Shown one piece after another: positions 39,467 through 48,360 of a DNA stretch of 64,000 bases. Position 1 is the stretch's first letter; each line of letters starts with the position of its first letter. The notes below the pieces were generated by a model that ran no database searches, had not been told where the DNA came from, and saw only the letters and a program-made list of their open reading frames with translations. The stretch lies in contig NZ_BLTG01000004.1 of NCBI RefSeq assembly GCF_017312405.1, positions 1 through 64,000 on the forward strand. Direction: 5' to 3'. Source of the stretch: Mycobacterium sp. PO1. GTDB taxonomy: Bacteria; Actinomycetota; Actinomycetes; Mycobacteriales; Mycobacteriaceae. Both the position numbers and the translations under genes were made by a program.

Positions 39467-39910
39467 TCACGACGTGTGGACGATGAGTACGTCGGATTTC
39501 GAGCGGCGCGCGACGTTGGCGGGCACCGAGCCGAGCAGTCGCCCGGCGATCGTGCTCAACCCGACGTTGCCGACCACCAGCAGATCGGCTCCGACTTCCT
39601 CAGCCAGGTCGACGAGCGCATCCACGGGCGCTCCGACGACCGCCTTCTCTTCGATGTCGGGCGCACCGGCGGCCTTCGCCCGCTCACGTGCCTCCCGCAG
39701 GATCGCGTAGATCGGCGCGTTGCCCGACATCTTGTAGCCCTCGTCCTTGAGGACGTCAGCGGCGCGCTGATCCTCGCTCTGCGGGAAGTAGGCCGTCGCG
39801 ATGACGAGTTTCGCGTTCGACCCGGCGGCGATCTGTCCCGCGCGGTCCACGGCACGCAACGACGAATCTGATCCGTCCGTACCAACCACCACGGTTTGAT
39901 AGGCGCTCAT
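39467..39910 (-). CDS. Universal stress protein (cAMP-binding, Rv1636-like)
   Basis: 147 aa, single USP domain: YQTVVVGTDGSDSSLRAVDRAG, ATP/cAMP loop GADLLVVGNVGLSTIAGRLLGSVPANVARRS. The M. tuberculosis orthologue Rv1636 is known to bind cAMP. The ATG at 39910 has a good GGAGG. The 374 bp upstream (39911-40284) hold no gene that I can support. Confidence 0.92.
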   Translation of the reverse strand: MSAYQTVVVGTDGSDSSLRAVDRAGQIAAGSNAKLVIATAYFPQSEDQRAADVLKDEGYKMSGNAPIYAILREARERAKAAGAPDIEEKAVVGAPVDALVDLAEEVGADLLVVGNVGLSTIAGRLLGSVPANVARRSKSDVLIVHTS

Positions 39911-40284
39911 CCATATCCTCCCAGTGTCAGTTGCAACGCCACAGACAGTAACCCGGCACCAGGCGAACATGGGTGCGAATCACCACACCCGCGGTGCATT
40001 CGCCCTGGATGCCGCATCACCGCAATTGGCAACATCACGATGCCCGATCAGGGGTGACGACCGATACACCGGGGATGACATCACCCGCACACCCGGGGAA
40101 TCACGCACTGCGGCAACGAATATCTCTGCGCGTCAGTAACACCTTCCCCGTGTGGGTGGCCGCGGTCGACGGAATCCACTGGGGCCGCGCGGGTTCGGAC
40201 GACCGAGACACTGCCTCCGGGGCACCGGCACAGGCAGCGGTGGGGCCGGCAGCGGCACCTGGCCTTCGGCTCAGGAGTCGACGC

Positions 40285-40971
40285 TCAGGAATCGACGCCC
40301 AGGACACGTCCGGCGGTGAAGGTGGCCGCGTCGTTGATCATCCCGTTCCAGCGGTAGGAGAAATGGGCGAAGAAGTTGATCCCATCGGAGCAATAGGGGT
40401 CGCCGTTCGCGCACAGGTCGATCGCCCGGTCGCCGTAGAGCGGGCTGATCTGGGTCAGTGGGCCCAGTGTCGACACATCGCGCGAGGGGTTCCCGAAGAC
40501 GGCGATGGCGGCGACGTGGTCGACCATGGAATCGGGCAGCGGCGCGGGCCGGAAGAACCAGATGGTTCTGTTGCCGATGGTGATGAGGTCGATGACGCCT
40601 GCGCCCTGCGACATGCCACCCAGGACGATCTTGGTGTCCGGACACATGCCGGCGATGTACTGAACGTGCTTGTTGGCATCGACGGCACCTGCCGATGTCG
40701 ACTTGGAGAAGTTCCAGCTGGCGGGATAGTCGACCGCGTAAGCCGAGACTCGTTTTCCGAGCAGCTTCCATTTCAGCGAATCAACGAAGGCTTTGCCGGC
40801 CCAGCCCAGTCCGGCCCGGTCCGCAGTTCCGCGGGCGAAGACCACCTCGACGTCCGGGCACGAGACAGCGGCAGCAACAGGGCCGTTGACGACAGACACG
40901 GCGGCTGCCGCGGCTGTCAGTGCCGCGACCATGAGGGTGCGAGCGACCTGGAATGTGCGCACGCCGATCAC
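40285..40971 (-). CDS. Secreted cutinase-family esterase
   Basis: 228 aa with Sec signal peptide (about 1-36, cleavage after VAAA) and a cutinase domain. Catalytic triad Ser121 (GGMSQGAG), Asp191 (CANGDPYC) and His203 (FFAHF); two disulfide pairs are likely (Cys38/Cys110, Cys187/Cys194). Mycobacterial cutinase-like proteins hydrolyse esters or phospholipids outside the cell. The gene stands alone on the minus strand; the 117-bp upstream gap contains overlapping palindromes at 40981-40996. Confidence 0.9.
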   Translation of the reverse strand: MIGVRTFQVARTLMVAALTAAAAAVSVVNGPVAAAVSCPDVEVVFARGTADRAGLGWAGKAFVDSLKWKLLGKRVSAYAVDYPASWNFSKSTSAGAVDANKHVQYIAGMCPDTKIVLGGMSQGAGVIDLITIGNRTIWFFRPAPLPDSMVDHVAAIAVFGNPSRDVSTLGPLTQISPLYGDRAIDLCANGDPYCSDGINFFAHFSYRWNGMINDAATFTAGRVLGVDS

Positions 40972-41088
40972 GCTGACACATTGCTAGCAAATTTGCCCAG
41001 CTCGGCGATGCAAGAGTGACCCAACAGTTGCCAAGTTGTGTCGCAATGAAGCCGTTCGGTGTCTCAGCGGCGGGATAATCCCCTCCGC

Positions 41089-41418
41089 TCAGCGAATGGC
41101 GCCGACTTCGAGCAGAAGCACACCGACGACGATCAGCGCGATTCCCGCGAGCATTCGGGGAGTCAGCGCCTCCTGGAACAGGTAGCGCGACGCGGTTGCG
41201 GTCAGTGCCACGCCGGCGGCGGCCCAGATGCCGTATGCGACACCCAGCGGCATACCCGCGCGCAACGACCCGGCCAGCATCGTGAACGCGAGCAGGTAGC
41301 CGACCAGGACCACGACGTAGAACGCTGCTCTGCCCCGTGCCGCGACCCGAAGTGACAGTGTCGCGGTGACTTCGGTGAGGATGGCCCCGGTCAACAACAG
41401 GTACTGCATGCCGTTCAC
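41089..41418 (-). CDS. SMR family multidrug efflux subunit (second of pair)
   Basis: 109 aa, four transmembrane helices, conserved Glu16 in helix 1 (GAILTEVTATLSLR) and GVAYGIWAAAGVALT in helix 3. GTG at 41418 overlaps the upstream SMR stop (GTGA), pointing to coupled translation and probable heterodimer formation; the ATG three codons later is an alternative. Confidence 0.9.
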   Translation of the reverse strand: MNGMQYLLLTGAILTEVTATLSLRVAARGRAAFYVVVLVGYLLAFTMLAGSLRAGMPLGVAYGIWAAAGVALTATASRYLFQEALTPRMLAGIALIVVGVLLLEVGAIR

Positions 41419-41768
41419 CGGTCCGCCGCGCCGGCGGGCGGTTCGGAGTCCTCCGCACGGGATCCGGTCTCCACCAGTAAGACCCCGGCGATCACACAGA
41501 CCAGACCGATGCCCATGGCGACGGTGAACGCTTCGCGGTAGATCAGCGTCGACAGCGTCGCCGTCAACGCGACTCCGCACGCGCCCCAGATCCCGTAGGC
41601 AACTCCGAGGGCCATGCCGCGCTTGAGCACCACGGTGAGGAACACGAACGACGCCAGATAGCCCGCCACCACCACCACATACAACGCGGGCATGGTGGCC
41701 GAACCCTTCAGCGACAGCGTCGCCGCCACTTCCGTCGCGATGGCCAGAGCCAGATAGAGCAGGGTCAC
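41415..41768 (-). CDS. SMR family multidrug efflux subunit (first of pair)
   Basis: 117 aa, four helices, Glu13 in helix 1 (ALAIATEVAATLSLKGS), GVAYGIWGACGVALT in helix 3, and a polar 16-residue tail. GTG start with AAGGAGG 8 nt upstream. Paired, overlapping SMR genes usually encode obligate heterodimers of opposite topology exporting cationic compounds. No guanidine riboswitch could be recognised upstream. Confidence 0.92.
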   Translation of the reverse strand: MTLLYLALAIATEVAATLSLKGSATMPALYVVVVAGYLASFVFLTVVLKRGMALGVAYGIWGACGVALTATLSTLIYREAFTVAMGIGLVCVIAGVLLVETGSRAEDSEPPAGAADR

Positions 41769-41941
41769 CCGGCGGTCCTCCTTCTCGTCGCTGCCCGGCC
41801 ATCATCGGCCATGCCCCTCGCAGACGCGCAGCCGGTCGCCGTGACCCCGTCCTGGTCCCCCCGATGGCGTCGTTGTCTGCCCTGGTGATCGCGGTTGGTC
41901 CTAGGGTGTGAGACGCATGGCGGGAGGACAGGAGGGCTCTG

Positions 41942-42283
41942 ATGGGTGAGTTCGCTCAGCAAACACTGCAATCCGGTGTGGTGGTAATCAAGCCCGCCGG
42001 CCGGCTCAACATGGTGGCCGCACCGTCGCTGCGCAAGGAGTTGCACGCGCTCGTCGATGGCGGCAGCACCCGGGTGGTGGTCGATCTCAGCGGCACGGAG
42101 CTCATTGACTCGTCGGGGCTCGGGGCACTGATCTCTGGGCTCAAGGTGGCCCGGCAGGCGGGCGGCGATCTGCGTATCGCCGCGCCGACTCGCCAGGTGG
42201 TGACGGTCCTGGAACTCACGAATCTCAACCGGGTCCTCAGCGTGCACCCGTCGGCGGAAAGCGCCTTCGATGACCGGCCATGA
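41942..42283 (+). CDS. Anti-sigma factor antagonist (STAS domain)
   Basis: 113 aa, single STAS domain. The phosphorylation-site motif is LIDSSGLGAL (Ser57/Ser58). It should bind and be phosphorylated by the kinase encoded next, whose ATG overlaps this gene's end by 14 nt. ATG with AGGAGGG upstream. No sigma factor or phosphatase gene is adjacent. Confidence 0.9.
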   Translation: MGEFAQQTLQSGVVVIKPAGRLNMVAAPSLRKELHALVDGGSTRVVVDLSGTELIDSSGLGALISGLKVARQAGGDLRIAAPTRQVVTVLELTNLNRVLSVHPSAESAFDDRP

Positions 42284-42683
42284 CCGGCACCGGGTGCTCG
42301 ACACCACCACCGGCCCGGACACGCTACGGGACATCCAGCGACTGTTGGACGAGGTATGGGACGCCAACAATGTGCCCGAGACGACCCGCATGTACACCGA
42401 TTTGGCTGTCAGCGAGATCAGCGCCAACATCATCGAGCATTCCGGCGACGGCAAGTCGGTGCACCTGATGATGGACGTGGAACTGCTGCCCGACTCCGTC
42501 CGCATCACCTTCACCGACGATGGGCGACCGGCCCCCGTCGACCTGACCCGGGTGGCGATGCCCGACGAGATGTCCGAGCGGGGGCGGGGTCTGGCGATCG
42601 CCTACCGAGTGCTCGACGAGTTGTCCTACCGGCGCGACCACGACGGCAATCACTGGACCTTGGTGCGGCGCCTCGCCGAATGA
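42270..42683 (+). CDS. Anti-sigma factor serine kinase (RsbW-like HATPase)
   Basis: 137 aa GHKL ATPase: N-box DLAVSEISANIIEHS, G1 box TFTDDGRPAP, G2-like MSERGRGLAIAYRVLDEL. It should phosphorylate the STAS partner and bind a sigma factor, giving partner switching. Its last 34 nt overlap the convergent MFS gene. Confidence 0.9.
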   Translation: MTGHDRHRVLDTTTGPDTLRDIQRLLDEVWDANNVPETTRMYTDLAVSEISANIIEHSGDGKSVHLMMDVELLPDSVRITFTDDGRPAPVDLTRVAMPDEMSERGRGLAIAYRVLDELSYRRDHDGNHWTLVRRLAE

Positions 42684-44059
42684 GGGTCGCGGCCACTGTT
42701 GACCGCGGCCACCGTCCCCGCCGCGACGAGCACCGCGAACAAGGCGCGCGCCGCCGTCGCGCCTCCACTGTCGAGGGAATTGACGACCACTCCCGCGGCC
42801 GCGGCGCCGAGGGCTGCCGACATGAGTTGCACGGTGTTGATGGCCGCGGCCGCCACCGGCCCCTCGCCGGGGTCGTCGACCTTGCTCATCGCCCACGCTG
42901 ACAGATGCGGCCATGCCATGCCGACCCCGATGCCGCTCATCATCAGTCCGAGAGCCCACACCGCGACATATCCCGCGGACGCGTCTTCACGTTGGGAAAG
43001 GGCATTCAGCGCCAGGCCGGTGGCCATCACGACCGGCGCGATCGCCGTCACCCGCCGGATCATCCGGTCACGGCTCAGGGTTGCGCTGCTGATCTCCGCA
43101 GCCGTCCAGCCCACCGCCAGACCGGCGCCCAGAAAGCCGGCCGCGACGGGCGTGAGATGCGCGAGCCGCTGCCCGAACAGCGGCACATACATGTCGACCA
43201 TCGTCCCCGCCATCAACACACCCAGCGTCGCGTACACCCACTTGAGTGGACCTGCCCCGAAGACGCTGGGCGGCAAAACCGATGCGTCTGCCCGCCGGTC
43301 GACGACCAGGAACACCGCGAGCAGCACCGTTCCTGCGCATGCCAGCCCGACGGTCATCGCCGTGTCCTGGACGACGCCCGCCACACTGATGAGCAACGCG
43401 GCCACGCCGAGCAGGAGCAGGGACCACATCGGAATCCGCCGCTGGGACGCGACAGCACCGGGGTGCGCCGGGAGCGAGATCGGCACCAGTACCGCCATCG
43501 CCGCGACCATCACGACCAGCACTCCGAAAGCCCAGCGCCACGAACCGTACTGCGCGAACAGCCCGCCGGCCGCGGGCCCCAGGAGGGTTCCGACACCCCA
43601 CATGGCCGACACCAGTGCCGACGCCTTCGTCCACAACACCACCGGCAGTGCGGTGTTGATCACCGCGTAGGCCAGGCCGGCGAGCAGACCACCGGCGACC
43701 CCCTGCACGGCGCGGCCGACGAGTAGCGCGGCCATGCTGGGCGCGAGGGCGCACCCCAGGCTGCCGACGGCAAACATGCTCAGCGCCATCAGGTATGACC
43801 GCCGTGGGCCCCATCGGGTGAGGACGGTGCTGACGGTCGTCGCCGCCACTACCGAGCCGACGAGATAGACCGTGGTCACCCATGAGTAGAACCGGTGCCC
43901 ACCGATGTCGGCCACCGCGCTGGGCATCAGGCTGATGGTGAGGAATTCGTTCGTCGCGTACAGCGCCACGCCTCCGGCCAGCACTGTGGCCGCCCCGAGG
44001 TTCCTGGGGCCCAGGAGTTCTCGCCAGCGTCCGGCGGCCACGGCCGCGATCTCGGTCAC
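42650..44059 (-). CDS. MFS drug efflux transporter
   Basis: 469 aa with about 14 hydrophobic segments; motif A-like loop TRWGPRRSYLMALSMFAVGSL and motif C-like AMWGVGTLLGPAAGGLFAQYGSWRWAF, as in DHA2-type multidrug exporters. Orthologue of Rv1634, downstream of uvrB as in M. tuberculosis. GTG start, 7 nt after a TACGGT -10 box that belongs to a MerR-type promoter. Confidence 0.9.
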   Translation of the reverse strand: MTEIAAVAAGRWRELLGPRNLGAATVLAGGVALYATNEFLTISLMPSAVADIGGHRFYSWVTTVYLVGSVVAATTVSTVLTRWGPRRSYLMALSMFAVGSLGCALAPSMAALLVGRAVQGVAGGLLAGLAYAVINTALPVVLWTKASALVSAMWGVGTLLGPAAGGLFAQYGSWRWAFGVLVVMVAAMAVLVPISLPAHPGAVASQRRIPMWSLLLLGVAALLISVAGVVQDTAMTVGLACAGTVLLAVFLVVDRRADASVLPPSVFGAGPLKWVYATLGVLMAGTMVDMYVPLFGQRLAHLTPVAAGFLGAGLAVGWTAAEISSATLSRDRMIRRVTAIAPVVMATGLALNALSQREDASAGYVAVWALGLMMSGIGVGMAWPHLSAWAMSKVDDPGEGPVAAAAINTVQLMSAALGAAAAGVVVNSLDSGGATAARALFAVLVAAGTVAAVNSGRDPHSARRRTKVQ

Positions 44060-44066
44060 GACGACG

Positions 44067-44097
44067 ACCGTAAGACCTCAACAGCCGTTGAGGTCAA
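44067..44097 (-). promoter_or_regulatory. MerR-type promoter/operator of the MFS gene
   Basis: On the minus strand -35 TTGACC (44092-44097), a 19-bp spacer and -10 TACGGT (44067-44072), 7 nt before the GTG. The spacer is filled by an inverted repeat GACCTCAAC, 4 nt, GTTGAGGTC (44074-44095). Both the long spacer and the CCTCAA...TTGAGG arms match MerR/SoxR-family operators. It fills the 39-bp gap after uvrB. No MerR gene is in the window. Confidence 0.7.
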
Positions 44098-44098
44098 C

Positions 44099-46258
44099 TC
44101 ATTTGAGGCCGGCCGCGTCCATCCCCCGCAGTTCCTTCTTCAGATCGGCGATCTCGTCGCGGATCCGGGCCGCCAGCTCGAACTGCAAATCGCGTGCGGC
44201 GACCATCATCTGCTCGGTGAGGTCCTTGATGAGGTCGGCCAGTTCGGCGCGCGGCATGTTCGTCGTATCGCGCCCCTCCACGACGCCGGCACTGACTGCG
44301 CGGCCGGGTGCGCCTTGCGCCCGGCGGCCGCGGGAGGCGTTCCGACCGGAGCCGCCGACCTCCACCGCCTCGGTGTCGTCGGCTTCGCGGTACACCTGGT
44401 CGAGGATGTCGGCGATCTTCTTGCGCAACGGCTGCGGGTCGATGCCGTGCTCTTCGTTGTAGGCGATCTGTTTGGCGCGACGGCGCTCGGTCTCGTCGAT
44501 CGCTTCCTTCATCGAATCGGTGATCCGGTCGGCGTACATGTGGACCTCGCCGGAGACGTTGCGCGCCGCGCGGCCGATGGTCTGGATGAGGCTGCGCGGC
44601 GAGCGCAGGAACCCCTCCTTGTCGGCATCGAGAATCGCCACCAACGACACCTCCGGCAGGTCGAGGCCCTCGCGCAGCAGATTGATCCCGACCAGGACGT
44701 CGTACTCCCCCAGCCGCAGCTGGCGCAGCAGCTCGACCCGGCGCAGTGTGTCGACCTCCGAATGCAGATAGCGAACCCGAATTCCCATCTCGAGCAGGTA
44801 GTCGGTCAGGTCCTCGGCCATCTTCTTGGTCAACGTGGTCACCAACACGCGCTCGTCACGTTCGGTGCGAAGGCGGATCTCCCCGATCAGGTCGTCGATC
44901 TGGCCCTTCGTCGGCTTGACGATGACCTGCGGATCGACCAGGCCGGTCGGCCGGATGACCTGCTCGACGAACTCGCCGCTGGTCTGGCTCAGCTCGTACG
45001 GGCCCGGGGTCGCCGACAGATACACCGTCTGACCGATGCGGTCTGCGAACTCTTCCCAGGTCAGCGGACGGTTGTCGACCGCGGAGGGCAGCCGGAACCC
45101 GAAGTCGACCAGATTCCGTTTGCGTGACATGTCGCCCTCGTACATGCCGCCGATCTGCGGCACGGTGACGTGCGACTCGTCGATGACGAGCAGGAAGTCC
45201 TCGGGGAAGTAGTCCAACAGGGTGGCGGGCGCGGTTCCCGGGCCCCGCCCGTCGATGTGGCGTGAATAGTTTTCGATTCCCGAACAGAACCCGACCTGGC
45301 GCATCATCTCGACGTCGTAGTTGGTGCGCATACGGAGCCGCTGGGCCTCGAGCAGCTTGCCCTGACCCTCCAGTTCGGCCAGTCGCTCCTCCAGTTCGGC
45401 TTCGATCGTCGAGATCGCCTGGGCCATGCGTTCGGGTCCGGCGACGTAGTGCGTGGCCGGGAAGATCCGCAGCGAGTCGACCTTGCGGACGGTGTCACCG
45501 GTCAGCGGGTGCAGGTAGTACAGTTCCTCGACCTCGTCGCCGAAGAACTCGATGCGCACGGCCAGTTCCTCGTAGGACGGGATGATCTCGACGGTGTCTC
45601 CGCGCACCCGGAACGTCCCGCGGGTGAACGACATGTCGTTGCGGGTGTACTGCACGTCGACCAACAACCGCAGCAGCGCGTCGCGCGGCACCTCGTCGCC
45701 CACCTTGAGTTCCACCGAGCGGTCCAGGTAGGACTGCGGGGTGCCCAGACCGTAGATGCAGGACACCGACGCCACCACGACGACGTCCCGGCGCGACAGC
45801 AGGCTCGATGTCGCAGAATGCCGCAATCGCTCCACATCGTCGTTGATCGAGCTGTCTTTTTCGATGTAGGTGTCGGTCTGCGCGATGTACGCCTCGGGCT
45901 GGTAGTAGTCGTAGTAGGAAACGAAGTACTCGACAGCGTTGTGCGGCAACATCTCCCGTAGCTCGTTGGCGAGCTGCGCGGCCAACGTCTTGTTCGGGGC
46001 CATCACCAATGTGGGCCGCTGCAGGCGCTCGATGAGCCAAGCCGTGGTCGCCGACTTGCCGGTACCGGTGGCGCCGAGCAGCACGACGTCGTGCTCGCCC
46101 GCGCGGACGCGGCGCTCGAGCTCGTCGATCGCCGCCGGCTGGTCGCCCGCGGGCCGGTATTCGCTGACGACCTCGAACTTTCCGCCTGCCCGGACGACCT
46201 GGTCGACGGGCCGGTATTCCGAATGCGCGAGCACCGGGTGTTCAGTCGCGAAGGCCAT
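44099..46258 (-). CDS. uvrB: Excinuclease ABC subunit B
   Basis: 719 aa DNA-damage helicase-like subunit. Walker A GATGTGKS at 62-69, beta-hairpin region [15 protein letters not shown]-like LVIDESHVT, helicase motif [11 protein letters not shown] and C-terminal UVR domain ([28 protein letters not shown]) that binds UvrC. ATG start 6 nt after TACCCT, thus leaderless. Confidence 0.97.
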   Translation of the reverse strand: MAFATEHPVLAHSEYRPVDQVVRAGGKFEVVSEYRPAGDQPAAIDELERRVRAGEHDVVLLGATGTGKSATTAWLIERLQRPTLVMAPNKTLAAQLANELREMLPHNAVEYFVSYYDYYQPEAYIAQTDTYIEKDSSINDDVERLRHSATSSLLSRRDVVVVASVSCIYGLGTPQSYLDRSVELKVGDEVPRDALLRLLVDVQYTRNDMSFTRGTFRVRGDTVEIIPSYEELAVRIEFFGDEVEELYYLHPLTGDTVRKVDSLRIFPATHYVAGPERMAQAISTIEAELEERLAELEGQGKLLEAQRLRMRTNYDVEMMRQVGFCSGIENYSRHIDGRGPGTAPATLLDYFPEDFLLVIDESHVTVPQIGGMYEGDMSRKRNLVDFGFRLPSAVDNRPLTWEEFADRIGQTVYLSATPGPYELSQTSGEFVEQVIRPTGLVDPQVIVKPTKGQIDDLIGEIRLRTERDERVLVTTLTKKMAEDLTDYLLEMGIRVRYLHSEVDTLRRVELLRQLRLGEYDVLVGINLLREGLDLPEVSLVAILDADKEGFLRSPRSLIQTIGRAARNVSGEVHMYADRITDSMKEAIDETERRRAKQIAYNEEHGIDPQPLRKKIADILDQVYREADDTEAVEVGGSGRNASRGRRAQGAPGRAVSAGVVEGRDTTNMPRAELADLIKDLTEQMMVAARDLQFELAARIRDEIADLKKELRGMDAAGLK

Positions 46259-46264
46259 GGCACC

Positions 46265-46270
46265 AGGGTA
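46265..46270 (-). promoter_or_regulatory. Leaderless promoter -10 box of uvrB
   Basis: TACCCT on the minus strand, followed by GGTGCC and the uvrB ATG. No recognisable LexA box (TCGAAC-4nt-GTTCGA type) nearby. Confidence 0.55.
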
Positions 46271-46326
46271 GAACCTGGCACCGACATGCCGCCTCGTCGC
46301 CGCTCGCCGGCCCGTGGCCGCACCTT

Positions 46327-46845
46327 ATGCTGGGCGACATCCATCCTCCCAAGCGCGAGACCTTCGACCTCACCACGCGCACCAACACCGATCCCAAGGG
46401 CATCGACCGGGCGGTCGACGTGTACACCGTGCAGCCGTGGGGCCTCTACATGGCCCGGCCCGCCCCGGGCCGGGCACAGTTCCACTACCTGGAGTCCTGG
46501 TTGCTGCCGACGCTCGACCTACGTGTGACGGTGTTCCACTTCAACCCCGGCTACGAGCGGGACCAGGACTTCTACCTGGATGTGGGCCGCTACTCACCGG
46601 GCCCGCAGCGGTGGCGCAGTGAAGACCACTACCTGGACCTGGTCGTCCGAACCGGCAGATCGGTCGAGGTCACCGACGTGGACGAATTGCTGGTCGCCGT
46701 GCGTGACGGTCTGCTCAGCTCCGAAGTCGGGGAGCGCGCAGTCCACACCGCGATCTCCACCGTCGGCGCGCTGGCCACCCACGACCACGATCTGCACCGC
46801 TGGCTGGCCACCCTCGGCGTCACGCTGACCTGGCGCGACGCGTAG
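46327..46845 (+). CDS. DUF402 domain protein
   Basis: 172 aa with the DUF402 fold (PWGLYMARPAPGRAQFHYLESWLLPTLDLRVTVFHFNPGYERDQDFYLD). Characterised relatives are nucleoside-diphosphate phosphatases such as FomD-type enzymes; the function here is not established. Divergent from uvrB, position of Rv1632c. Confidence 0.8.
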   Translation: MLGDIHPPKRETFDLTTRTNTDPKGIDRAVDVYTVQPWGLYMARPAPGRAQFHYLESWLLPTLDLRVTVFHFNPGYERDQDFYLDVGRYSPGPQRWRSEDHYLDLVVRTGRSVEVTDVDELLVAVRDGLLSSEVGERAVHTAISTVGALATHDHDLHRWLATLGVTLTWRDA

Positions 46846-46873
46846 TTCGAGCGGCTGCGGGTATGCCACGGAC

Positions 46874-47671
46874 ATGCCCGAACTTCCTGACGTCGAGGGC
46901 TTCCGCGAACGGTTGTCCGCGACGTTGCCCGGCCGCCGCATCGACTCCGTCGAGGTCCGTGACTCCGGTGTGCTGCGGAACGCCTCGGCCCGTGCCCTGA
47001 ACCGGGTGCTGTCCGGTCGCCGGTTCGAGGAGCCGAGGCGCCACGGCAAGTGGCTGCTGCTCCCCGCCGAAGGTCCGACGCTGCTGGTGCACAGCGGGAT
47101 GACCGGACGCCCCTACTACACGTCCGCCGGAGACGGTGACCGCCACGACCGCGTGGTGATCACCCTGGACCGCGGTGAACTGCATTACGCCGATCAGCGC
47201 AAACTGCGTGGGATCTGGCTGGTCGGCGACCACGAAGACGACCACGAAGACAATGATGACCTCGACGACATGCTCGGTGACCAGGGGCCCGACGCGCTCG
47301 GTCTCGATCGGCACGTGTTCACTGAGATCCTGCGGCGCCACCGCGGCGCGCTCAAGCCGACCCTCATGGACCAGTCGGTGATCGCAGGGCTGGGCAATCT
47401 GCTGGTCGACGAGATCTGCTGGCGTGCCCGGCTGAACCCCAAGATCCGCATCGCCGCGCTCGACGACAGCGACATACGGCAGTTGCACCGCGCCGTGACC
47501 AGCGTGTTGCGCACCGCGGTGCGTCACGGTTGCGTTCCGGGGCTACGGCGCTGGCTCACCCGGGTCAGGGACGACCCCGATCCCAGTTGCCCCCGGTGCG
47601 GCGCGAGGGTGAGCCGCGGCCGAGTCGGCGGCCGCAGCACTGTCTGGTGCCCGCGGTGCCAGCCAGGCTGA
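46874..47671 (+). CDS. Fpg/Nei family DNA glycosylase
   Basis: 265 aa bifunctional glycosylase/AP lyase fold. The mature N-terminus PELP supplies the catalytic Pro2 and Glu3; Lys59 lies in the RRHGKW loop; H2TH region QSVIAGLGNLLVDEICWRARLNP; C-terminal zinc finger CPRCG...CPRC. An acidic insert rich in Asp/Glu/His occupies residues 119-133. A TATGCC box lies 6 nt before the ATG, so it may be leaderless. Fpg versus Nei specificity cannot be assigned. Confidence 0.9.
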   Translation: MPELPDVEGFRERLSATLPGRRIDSVEVRDSGVLRNASARALNRVLSGRRFEEPRRHGKWLLLPAEGPTLLVHSGMTGRPYYTSAGDGDRHDRVVITLDRGELHYADQRKLRGIWLVGDHEDDHEDNDDLDDMLGDQGPDALGLDRHVFTEILRRHRGALKPTLMDQSVIAGLGNLLVDEICWRARLNPKIRIAALDDSDIRQLHRAVTSVLRTAVRHGCVPGLRRWLTRVRDDPDPSCPRCGARVSRGRVGGRSTVWCPRCQPG

Positions 47672-47793
47672 GGAGGTCTCGACGGGGCGGGTAACGAACC
47701 GGCTGGCACGCGGCGATGATCTTGATGATGACGACGACCGCCTCCCCCAGCGCATGTGATCGACAGCGACGGGAAGTTGTAATGTCGGCAGTC

Positions 47794-48345
47794 ATGAGGT
47801 TCGTTCCGCGCAGATGGCCGCTACCGGTCGCCGTCGCCGTGGCGTGCACCCTGCTGACTGCCCCACCGGCGTCGGCCCAGCCGGAGCCGTCCCAGACCGA
47901 GGCGCCGCCCGCCGCGGCCGAGCAGGTCCTGCACAACATCGTCTACCGGGCTCGCGTCGACGGGGTCTCGCGCGGTGCGACGATCACCTACCGCACCGAG
48001 GGAGACCAGTTCCACACCGCCAACCCGACAATGGTGCCGGGCCGGGTGTTCGAGGCCAACGCCGTGCTACCCGCATCGCAGACCGCCAACATCCGCGTGT
48101 CCATCGAGTGGCCGTACTCGGCGAACCTGCACTGCGAGATCCTGGTCGACGACGCGGTGGTCGCCCAAGCCGACGACTTCGTCGGGCCACGGCTGACCCC
48201 CCAGCGCGACGACCCCGACTTCGGCGCCCTGACCTGCCAGGCGCCCGTCGGCGGCCTCGACGCGGCGATTCCCGCCGCACCTGCGCCGCCGGCGGAACCG
48301 GCCGCCCCGGCCCCGTCCTCGGAGGTGGCGCCGGCACCGGCCTAG
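47794..48345 (+). CDS. Secreted hypothetical protein
   Basis: 183 aa with a signal peptide (RFVPRRWPLPVAVAVACTLLTAPPASA, cleavage near ASAQ). The mature domain (YRARVDGVSRGATITYRTEG ... VSIEWPYSANLHCEILVDDAVVAQADD) looks beta-rich and somewhat resembles the soluble MmpS-type fold, with two cysteines; the tail is Ala/Pro-rich. The ATG at 47794 is 8 nt after TAATGT; an in-frame ATG at 47782 overlaps that box. No function known. Confidence 0.78.
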   Translation: MRFVPRRWPLPVAVAVACTLLTAPPASAQPEPSQTEAPPAAAEQVLHNIVYRARVDGVSRGATITYRTEGDQFHTANPTMVPGRVFEANAVLPASQTANIRVSIEWPYSANLHCEILVDDAVVAQADDFVGPRLTPQRDDPDFGALTCQAPVGGLDAAIPAAPAPPAEPAAPAPSSEVAPAPA

Positions 48346-48360
48346 CGGCCGAACGTCCAG

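Noticed and set aside
39911..40284. Possible small genes in the UspA-cutinase gap
   Set aside because: Open frames exist but none has a convincing start, ribosome binding site or conserved-looking composition.
41769..41930. Guanidine riboswitch upstream of the paired SMR genes
   Set aside because: Paired SMR genes often follow ykkC-type riboswitches, so I looked for the CTAGGG-TTCC core and for twin ACGR hairpin loops. A CCTAGG and one ACGG are present but not in the required structures.
42280..42468. Alternative start of the anti-sigma kinase at 42280
   Set aside because: That ATG is in another frame; the kinase frame with N-box and G1 motifs starts at 42270.
46245..46326. SOS (LexA) box between uvrB and the DUF402 gene
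   Set aside because: No TCGAAC-N4-GTTCG-like sequence was found; the uvrB -10 box directly abuts the start, so SOS control is not supported here.
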